Source: an uncultured Gammaproteobacteria bacterium
GTDB taxonomy: Bacteria; Pseudomonadota; Gammaproteobacteria; Steroidobacterales; Woeseiaceae
Reading direction: 5' to 3'
DNA length: 8,969 nucleotides
Assembly (NCBI GenBank): GCA_938003715.1
Contig: CALKYK010000584.1
Span: 1-8,969, forward strand
Positions within the stretch are counted from its first letter, which is position 1; the number at the start of each line of letters is the position of its first letter. Both the position numbers and the translations under genes were made by a program. Below are positions 1 to 4,974 of the stretch, in pieces. The notes under the pieces are model-generated. The model ran no database searches and was not told the DNA's origin. It worked only from the letters and a program-made list of their open reading frames with translations.

Positions 1-633
1 TACATCCTCGCCCGCCGCGACCACTTCCGCGTCCCCGGCCTGCGCTCGGGCCCGCGCCCGGTACCCGACGTGGTCGGCCATCCGGATCTCGCCTGGCACA
101 TTGCGCACTCGGTCATCCAGGACGATTTCGACCTGACGATCATCAACGAGATGGACGTGGACCACGGACTGACGGTGCCGCTGTCGCTGATGTACGGACA
201 ACCCGACGCCTGGCCGGTGAAAGTGATTCCCTTTGCGGTCAACGTCGTCGTCTATCCGCCGCCGTCGGGCCGGCGCTGCTACAACCTGGGCAAGGCGATC
301 CGGCGCGCGGTCGAAAGCTTTGACGAAGACCTGAATGTGCAGATCTGGGGCACGGGCGGCATGAGCCACCAGCTGCAGGGCCCCCGCGCAGGGCTCATAA
401 ACAAGGAGTTCGATCAGCGTTTCCTCGACAGGCTGGTCGCCGAGCCCGAGGCGCTGGCGGAAATGTCGCACGTCGAATACATGCGCGAAGCCGGGTCGGA
501 AGGCGTCGAACTCGTGATGTGGCTGATCATGCGCGGCGCGCTCGACGACAGGGTCAACGAGCGGCATCGCTTCTACCACGTACCGGCATCGAACACGGCG
601 GTCGGTCACCTGATACTCGAAAATTCGAAATAG
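1..633 (+). CDS. ligB: Protocatechuate 4,5-dioxygenase beta subunit (LigB), 5' end outside window
   Basis: The catalytic beta subunit of the extradiol dioxygenase LigAB uses non-haem Fe(II) and O2 to open protocatechuate between C4 and C5, giving 4-carboxy-2-hydroxymuconate-6-semialdehyde in the cytoplasm. The frame is open from base 1, so the true start lies upstream; 210 residues are visible, against about 300 for the family. Recalled Sphingobium LigB aligns without gaps at an offset of 72. This places the catalytic histidine of GTGGMSHQ (LigB His195) at bases 367-369 and the iron-ligand glutamate of GSEGVELVMW (LigB Glu242) at 508-510. Other family blocks are GHPDLAWHIA, DVDHG, YPPPSGRRC and QLQGPRAGLINKEFD. 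The two N-terminal iron histidines are off the window. The C-terminus stops soon after HVPASNTAVGHLIL, about 20 residues earlier than in Sphingobium. Residues 1-17 match the family poorly. It is followed after 8 bp by ligC, as expected for one transcript. Confidence 0.95.
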   Translation, partial: YILARRDHFRVPGLRSGPRPVPDVVGHPDLAWHIAHSVIQDDFDLTIINEMDVDHGLTVPLSLMYGQPDAWPVKVIPFAVNVVVYPPPSGRRCYNLGKAIRRAVESFDEDLNVQIWGTGGMSHQLQGPRAGLINKEFDQRFLDRLVAEPEALAEMSHVEYMREAGSEGVELVMWLIMRGALDDRVNERHRFYHVPASNTAVGHLILENSK

Positions 634-634
634 C

Positions 635-638
635 GGAG
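635..638 (+). promoter_or_regulatory. Ribosome binding site of ligC
   Basis: GGAG in the 8-bp gap after the ligB stop. It is 3 nt from the ATG at 642 and 6 nt from the ATG at 645, so it favours the second ATG as the working start. Confidence 0.6.
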
Positions 639-641
639 AGC

Positions 642-1589
642 ATGATGAAAGCAATCGTTGCAGGCGCCGGGGCGTTCGGGCGCAAGCACCTCGACGGCAT
701 CGCGAAGATCGACGGCGTGGACGTCGTCGGCGTCGTAGACTCGGTGCCGGAACTGGCGAAAAAGGTAGCCGACCAGTACGGCGTAGAGCATGCGCTGACG
801 AGCCTGGACGATGCACTGGCGCTGCGGGACGTCGACGCCGCAATCCTCGCCACGCCGACGCAGATGCACGCCGCGCAGGCTATCCAGTGCATGGACGCAG
901 GCAAGCATGTCGAAGTCGAGATTCCCGTTGCGGACTCGCTCGCCGATGCGAAAGCCGTATTAGAAAAGCAGAAGGAGACCGGGCTCGTCTGCCAGGTCGG
1001 ACACACGCGGCGCTTCAACCCGTCGCACCAGTGGGTGCACGACAGGATCTCGGCGGGTGAGCTGACGATCCAGCAGATGGACGTGCAGACCTACTTCTTC
1101 CGCCGCACGAACCTGAACGCCGAAGGCGAGCCACGCTCGTGGACGGATCACCTGCTGTGGCACCATGCCGCGCACACGGTCGACCTGTTCCAGTACCAGA
1201 CCGGCGAGAAAGTCGTTGCGCGAAGCGCGATGCAGGGTCCCAAGCATCCGGAGCTCGGCATCGCGATGGACATGTCCATCCAGCTGAAGACGGAAAGCGG
1301 CATCCTGTGCACGTTGTCGCTGTCCTTCAACAACGACGGCCCGCTCGGCACGTTCTTCCGCTACATCTGCGACAACGGCACCTATATCGCTCGATATGAT
1401 GATCTCGTCGACGGTTACGAGAACCCGATCGACGTGTCGAACGTTGCTGCATCCATGAACGGTATCGAAAACCAGGACCGCGAGTTCTTCGCAGCGATTG
1501 CCGATGGCCGGGAATCCCGATCGAGTATAGCGAGCGTCTTTGCGTGCTATGAAACGCTGCACGAGCTCGAGAAGTCGCTGGTCTCCTGA
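642..1589 (+). CDS. ligC: 4-carboxy-2-hydroxymuconate-6-semialdehyde dehydrogenase (LigC), Gfo/Idh/MocA family
   Basis: It oxidises the ring-cleavage product of LigAB, in its cyclic hemiacetal form, to 2-pyrone-4,6-dicarboxylate with NAD(P)+. The predicted 315 residues match the usual LigC length. A Rossmann fold opens with GAGAFG (residues 8-13), followed by the second strand ending VVDS (31-34). The segment VEVEIPVADS (90-99) replaces the EKP lysine motif of generic Gfo/Idh enzymes with EIP, as I recall for LigC. VGHTRRFNP (119-127) and WHHAAHTVDLFQYQ (173-186) are also LigC-type blocks and supply the likely active-site histidines. The frame is open further upstream, to 519, but that stretch overlaps ligB. 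Two adjacent ATGs lie at 642 and 645. GGAG at 635-638 is 6 nt from the second, so translation may begin at 645. Gene order directly after ligB supports the assignment over other Gfo/Idh oxidoreductases. Confidence 0.93.
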   Translation: MMKAIVAGAGAFGRKHLDGIAKIDGVDVVGVVDSVPELAKKVADQYGVEHALTSLDDALALRDVDAAILATPTQMHAAQAIQCMDAGKHVEVEIPVADSLADAKAVLEKQKETGLVCQVGHTRRFNPSHQWVHDRISAGELTIQQMDVQTYFFRRTNLNAEGEPRSWTDHLLWHHAAHTVDLFQYQTGEKVVARSAMQGPKHPELGIAMDMSIQLKTESGILCTLSLSFNNDGPLGTFFRYICDNGTYIARYDDLVDGYENPIDVSNVAASMNGIENQDREFFAAIADGRESRSSIASVFACYETLHELEKSLVS

Positions 1590-1613
1590 TCACGGAGGCG
1601 GATTCGCGCCGGC

Positions 1614-2783
1614 ATGAAAACAGAGGTCGCCATCATCGGCTCCGGACCCGCAGGCCTGATGCTCGGGCACCTGCTTCGGCAGGCTGGTGTCGAAGCCGTC
1701 ATCGTCGAGCGCCAGAGCAGGGACCACGTCGAGGGACGAATCCGCGCCGGCGTGCTCGAGGACACGACGACCAATATTCTCGAGCGCCTCGGCCTCGACG
1801 CGCGAATGAAGAAAGAGGGCCTGCCGCACGACGGCTTCAACCTGGCCGACGGCGGCAGGCTGATTCGCATCGACGTCGTCAAACACACCGGCCGGCCGGT
1901 AATGGTGTACGGACAGACCGAGGTCACGCGCGACCTGATCGCAGCGGCGGCAGAGCGCGGACTGGACATTCTCTGGCAGGCGTCGGATGTCGCGTTGCAC
2001 GACGTAGATACCGAAGCGCCGTACGTGACCTTCGGGCGCGACGGCAAACAGGAGCGCATCGACGCGCGCTTCATCGCCGGTTGCGACGGCTATCACGGCC
2101 CGTCGCGCAAGGCGATTCCCGAGGCGATCGGCACGCACTACGAGCGTGTCTACCCGTTCGGCTGGCTCGGCATACTGGCCGACGTGCCGCCGTGCAACCA
2201 CGAGCTGATCTACGCCAACCACGAGCGCGGCTTCGCGCTGGCCTCAATGCGATCGATGACCCGCAGCCGCTACTACGTGCAGGTGCCGATCGACGAGAAG
2301 CTCGACGCGTGGCCGGACGAACGGTTGTGGGACGAGCTGGAAACCCGTCTCGGCGAAGAGGTTGCGCCGCACATCACGCGGGGCACGGCACTTGAAAAGT
2401 CCATCGCGCCGCTGCGCTCTTACGTATTCGAGCCGATGCACCATGGCAGCCTGTTTCTCGCCGGAGACGCCGCGCACATCGTGCCGCCCACCGGTGCGAA
2501 AGGGCTGAACCTGGCCGCATCCGACGTGGCGTACCTTTCGGATGCGCTGATGAGATTTTTCAAGAGCGGCAGCAGCGATGCGCTGGAGGGCTATTCAGAC
2601 CGCGCGCTGGCCCGCGTGTGGAAAGCGGAGCGTTTCTCCTGGCAGCTGACGAAGCTGATGCACCGCTTCCCGGACGACGGGCCGTTCGAGCGCCGAATGC
2701 AGATAGCCGAGCTCGAGTACATCGCGTCGAGTGAAGCGGCACAGAAAAGCATCGCCGAGAACTACGTCGGCCTGCCGCTCTGA
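1614..2783 (+). CDS. pobA: 4-hydroxybenzoate 3-monooxygenase (PobA)
   Basis: This FAD-dependent hydroxylase converts 4-hydroxybenzoate, NAD(P)H and O2 to protocatechuate, the substrate of the neighbouring LigAB. The 389 residues compare with 394 in Pseudomonas PobA, and the two align almost without gaps. FAD motifs are GSGPAG (9-14), GRIRAGVLE (41-49), CDG (157-159, the DG motif) and AGDAAHIVPPTGAKGLNL (283-300, the GD motif). Residues equivalent to the Pseudomonas substrate-site set are present: Tyr200, Ser211, Arg213, Arg219, Pro292 and Tyr384. The start at MKTEVAIIGSG matches the family exactly. GGAGG at 1594-1598 lies 15 nt before this ATG, which is unusually far, and no better start exists. 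The gene follows ligC by 24 bp and is probably cotranscribed. Its stop is separated by one base from the stop of the opposing gene. No pobR-type regulator is in the window. Confidence 0.98.
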   Translation: MKTEVAIIGSGPAGLMLGHLLRQAGVEAVIVERQSRDHVEGRIRAGVLEDTTTNILERLGLDARMKKEGLPHDGFNLADGGRLIRIDVVKHTGRPVMVYGQTEVTRDLIAAAAERGLDILWQASDVALHDVDTEAPYVTFGRDGKQERIDARFIAGCDGYHGPSRKAIPEAIGTHYERVYPFGWLGILADVPPCNHELIYANHERGFALASMRSMTRSRYYVQVPIDEKLDAWPDERLWDELETRLGEEVAPHITRGTALEKSIAPLRSYVFEPMHHGSLFLAGDAAHIVPPTGAKGLNLAASDVAYLSDALMRFFKSGSSDALEGYSDRALARVWKAERFSWQLTKLMHRFPDDGPFERRMQIAELEYIASSEAAQKSIAENYVGLPL

Positions 2784-2784
2784 A

Positions 2785-3120
2785 TCATTTGCGCATCCCG
2801 CGGTCGTTTGGCGTGAAATGCGGGATCGTATCGTCGCCGTAGGAGCGTATGACCTCCGCGACGACGATGTGATAGCCGTCATACCAGCGCGAATACTGTT
2901 TCTTGGCCTCGAGGTGGTTCGGGTTTCGCGAAAAAGACTGCAGCGCCTCCAACGACTCCCAGTAATACATGGCATTGAGCGTTTTGCCGTCGGCGGAGCG
3001 CCAGGTCTCCGCGCCGATATAACCGTCGGTTGCTTTCGCAGCCTGGTCAATGAGGCCGTTAAGACGATGAAACTCGTCATCGTATTCACCCGGCTTGAAG
3101 ATAAATGATGCGCTGTACAT
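2785..3120 (-). CDS. Antibiotic biosynthesis monooxygenase (ABM) domain protein
   Basis: A 111-residue cytoplasmic protein with the look of the ABM dimeric alpha/beta-barrel fold (ferredoxin-like). Visible elements are a first strand YSASFIFKP (2-10), a helix around residues 14-30, the segment TDGYIGAETWRS (31-42), a third strand with the family's aromatic block NAMYYWESLEAL (49-60), then a helix with NPNHLEAKK (66-74) and a last strand HIVVAEVIRSY (84-94). Family members include quinone-forming monooxygenases, haem-degrading enzymes and many proteins of unknown role, so no substrate can be assigned. AGGAAAG at 3126-3132 lies 5 nt before the ATG and supports this start. It is the last gene of the minus block, 87 bp after the symporter small subunit and tail to tail with pobA. 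A role in handling aromatic or quinone by-products of the facing pathway is possible but is only suggested by position. Confidence 0.8.
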   Translation of the reverse strand: MYSASFIFKPGEYDDEFHRLNGLIDQAAKATDGYIGAETWRSADGKTLNAMYYWESLEALQSFSRNPNHLEAKKQYSRWYDGYHIVVAEVIRSYGDDTIPHFTPNDRGMRK

Positions 3121-3125
3121 CGGAG

Positions 3126-3132
3126 CTTTCCT
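3126..3132 (-). promoter_or_regulatory. Ribosome binding site of the ABM gene
   Basis: AGGAAAG on the minus strand, 5 nt upstream of the ATG at 3120. This good match fixes the start. Confidence 0.65.
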
Positions 3133-3151
3133 GCACGATCGGTCGCGAGCG

Positions 3152-3169
3152 GATTACGGATATTACGGA
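3152..3169. repeat. Tandem 9-bp repeat upstream of the ABM gene
   Basis: GATTACGGA is followed directly by TATTACGGA, sharing 8 of 9 bases, in an AT-richer island of the 87-bp gap before the ABM gene. On the minus strand the repeat contains TAATAT (3160-3165), which could serve as a -10 box, but no convincing -35 lies at the right distance. It may be a paired regulator site or chance. Confidence 0.35.
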
Positions 3170-3179
3170 ATTCGTATGT

Positions 3180-3196
3180 GGAACGCGCCCCGTTCC
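3180..3196 (-). other. Hairpin after the symporter small subunit
   Basis: Perfect 6-bp arms GGAACG and CGTTCC enclose a 5-nt loop, starting 11 nt beyond the small-subunit stop codon. No T-run follows on the minus strand, so this is not a standard intrinsic terminator. It could protect the 3' end of the upstream message or weaken read-through into the ABM gene. Confidence 0.35.
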
Positions 3197-3207
3197 TTGC
3201 GGCGCGG

Positions 3208-3306
3208 TCACTCCCGGCGTTTCAAGACCTGGTAGTAACACCAGGCCGCGAGCACGATGACCGAAACCAGCGATACGAGCATGAAAATGACTGCCAGCAC
3301 CGTCAT
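3208..3306 (-). CDS. NSS transporter small subunit, MetS-like single-helix protein
   Basis: A 32-residue membrane protein beginning MTVLAVIFMLVSL and ending YYQVLKRRE. It has one hydrophobic helix (about residues 3-25) and a short basic tail, so its C-terminus is likely cytoplasmic. The start ATG overlaps the symporter stop as ATGA (3303-3306), a sign of translational coupling. GAGAGG at 3315-3320 lies 8 nt before it. Established knowledge: many large bacterial NSS symporters are followed by such a tiny subunit. MetS of Corynebacterium glutamicum, needed for methionine and alanine import by MetP, is the model, and short Proteobacterial versions start MT with a single helix. The match in position, overlap, size and topology is strong. 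That the partner symporter carries methionine or alanine is not shown. The gene is too short for most gene finders and lies inside a longer open frame. Confidence 0.78.
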   Translation of the reverse strand: MTVLAVIFMLVSLVSVIVLAAWCYYQVLKRRE

Positions 3307-4943
3307 TGGCCTGGCCTCTCGTTCGTCGCGCTTGCCCGTGGTCCGCGGCCGTCGACGTCGAGCCCTGTGGCACGCCAGCGGCGCGTGCCGATTGCGGTGA
3401 CAGTCATCAGCATGGCAATCGTCGCGAGAATGACGATCCAGGCGTAGATCACGGCACGGTCTGCCGGCTGCCCGGTCGCAGGATCGCCGAGCACCGAAGC
3501 CACGTAGGGTGGCAGGTTGTACCAGCAAAAGCCAAAGAAGATGACGAGCAGGTAGGTCGGCGACACGTACTTGATGATGAATCGATAGATGCCCGGGATG
3601 CGGAAGTCGGCGCCTCGATGCGCCTCGGCCAGGCCCTTGTCGACCCCGAATACCCAGGCGAAGCAGACGATCTGCGTGCCGGCGACCACGAAGATCATGA
3701 ACGTGCCGATCCAGAAGTCCAGCGTATCGAGTACGACCAGACCCCTGCTGAACCACAGCACGAACAGGTTGCCGGCGATGCTAATCGCGACGAGCAGGAG
3801 CGTAGCCGCCTTGTGCGAAATGCCGAGCGCTTCTTCGAAAAAGGCTTTCACCGGCTGCAGCATCGACAGCGAACTGGTAATCGCGGCAAGGAAAAGCATG
3901 AAGAACCACACCGTGCCGAAAAAGTTGCCCAGCGGCATTTTTGCGAACACCACCGGCAACGCAACGAATCCCGCGCTGAACGTGCCGCCCATGTTGGCCT
4001 GGGTGGCCGCGATGCCGAGGAACACGACGGCGGCGGTCAGCGTGATCATGCCGCCGAACACAACCTCGAAAAACTCGTTCGTAGCCGACGACGTCATGGA
4101 CGACAGCACGACATCGTCGTCTCTTTGCAGGTAGGACGCGTAGTTGATGATGACGACGGCGACCACCGAGAGGCTGAAGAAGATCTGCCCGGTTGCCGCC
4201 AGCCAGGTCCTGAAGTCGGTCAGCGCGCCGAAATCGGGGTTCCACATGAAATTGAGGCCCGCCGCGACGTTCTGCTCGGGCAGCGACGGGTCTGGCGTCC
4301 CCAGGGTCAGCACCCGGACCAGCACGATCACGGCGCAGACGCCCATCGCCGGCATTGCCCAGCGACAAAACGCCTCGATGCCGCGCGAAAGGCCCCGGTA
4401 CAGGAACCAGAGGTTGATCGCGAACGCGATGCCCCAGAAGATGACCGCCCGGTGCACGCCGCCCGGAACGAAGAACCCGTCGACGTTGCTGCCGGTGGAC
4501 TCGCTGAAGTAGGCGCCGGACTCCGCCACCTGTTGCGCGACAGGTTCGTCGGCGGTGATGCCGAGTCCTCCGCTCGCGTAGTCCCACGCGTACGACAGGC
4601 ACCAGGATTCGACGATAACGTAGTAGAAGTAAACGACCAGCGGCACGAGCACGCCGAAGGAACCGAGGTAACGGGCGACCGGCCCGCGGCCCCAGAGACC
4701 GATGATCGCGGGCGCCGAGTGCATGCCCTTTCGCCCGCCGTAGCGGCCCATCGTCCACTCGGCCCAGCCGATCGGAATGCCGAGCAGCAGGAAGGCGATG
4801 AAGTAGGGGATCAGGAATGCGCCGCCGCCGTTCTCGGCCGCGTTACCGGGAAAGCGCAGGAAATTGCCGAGCCCGACGGCGGATCCTGACACCGCGAGAA
4901 TGATGCCGATGCGTGAACCCCACGCGACCCTCGAGCTGGCCAT
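3303..4943 (-). CDS. LeuT-like Na+-dependent symporter (NSS/SNF family)
   Basis: A 546-residue inner-membrane symporter with about 12 helices, driven by Na+. TM1 carries SAVGLGNFLRFP (21-32) in the same numbering as LeuT, so Asn27 (Na1 site) and Arg30 (outer gate) are kept. So are Tyr108, the Na1 Asn289, the Na2 Thr356-Ser357 pair (TSS), and Asp409 of LDFW, the gate partner of Arg30. Glu293 stands where LeuT has Glu290, which predicts chloride independence. Gly24, which is Asp in monoamine carriers, points to a substrate with a carboxylate. TM6 reads FFSLSVVAVV where LeuT has FFTLSLGFGA, a striking change in the substrate site. The extracellular loop after TM3 (about 123-163) is long. The start matches LeuT spacing exactly although no Shine-Dalgarno sequence is visible. 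The gene lies 31 bp after the TonB receptor and overlaps the small subunit. The substrate is unknown. Confidence 0.95.
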   Translation of the reverse strand: MASSRVAWGSRIGIILAVSGSAVGLGNFLRFPGNAAENGGGAFLIPYFIAFLLLGIPIGWAEWTMGRYGGRKGMHSAPAIIGLWGRGPVARYLGSFGVLVPLVVYFYYVIVESWCLSYAWDYASGGLGITADEPVAQQVAESGAYFSESTGSNVDGFFVPGGVHRAVIFWGIAFAINLWFLYRGLSRGIEAFCRWAMPAMGVCAVIVLVRVLTLGTPDPSLPEQNVAAGLNFMWNPDFGALTDFRTWLAATGQIFFSLSVVAVVIINYASYLQRDDDVVLSSMTSSATNEFFEVVFGGMITLTAAVVFLGIAATQANMGGTFSAGFVALPVVFAKMPLGNFFGTVWFFMLFLAAITSSLSMLQPVKAFFEEALGISHKAATLLLVAISIAGNLFVLWFSRGLVVLDTLDFWIGTFMIFVVAGTQIVCFAWVFGVDKGLAEAHRGADFRIPGIYRFIIKYVSPTYLLVIFFGFCWYNLPPYVASVLGDPATGQPADRAVIYAWIVILATIAMLMTVTAIGTRRWRATGLDVDGRGPRASATNERPGQ

Positions 4944-4960
4944 GGGTCAGTCGCTGGCCG

Positions 4961-4974
4961 TCCCGGCCCCGGGA
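4961..4974 (-). other. GC-rich palindrome between receptor and symporter genes
   Basis: TCCCGG-CC-CCGGGA directly abuts the receptor stop codon in the 31-bp gap. As RNA it would form a short 5-bp GC stem with a 4-nt loop. There is no T-run. It could pause ribosomes or shield the receptor message, setting a lower symporter level; this is inference only. Confidence 0.35.

Noticed and set aside
70..72. GTG as the start of ligB
   Set aside because: The frame is open to base 1 and family similarity (GPRPVPDV) begins before this codon, so the gene is cut by the window edge.
519..641. Upstream extension of ligC inside ligB
   Set aside because: The extra residues are Arg/Ala-rich and precede the Rossmann strand. 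ATGs at 642/645 with GGAG give the usual LigC length.
3180..3196. Intrinsic terminator after the symporter small subunit
   Set aside because: The stem is only 6 bp and no T-run follows on the minus strand. It is kept only as a hairpin.
3208..3756. Longer minus-strand frame (182 codons) containing the small subunit
   Set aside because: The part before the ATG at 3306 overlaps the symporter and is Arg/His-rich shadow sequence. The short form has its own ribosome binding site and a clean helix.
3306..4889. Long plus-strand open frame opposite the symporter (527 codons)
   Set aside because: Its translation is Arg/Asp/His/Glu-rich with no recognisable domain, a typical antisense shadow of GC-rich coding DNA. 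The minus strand encodes a clear LeuT-like protein.
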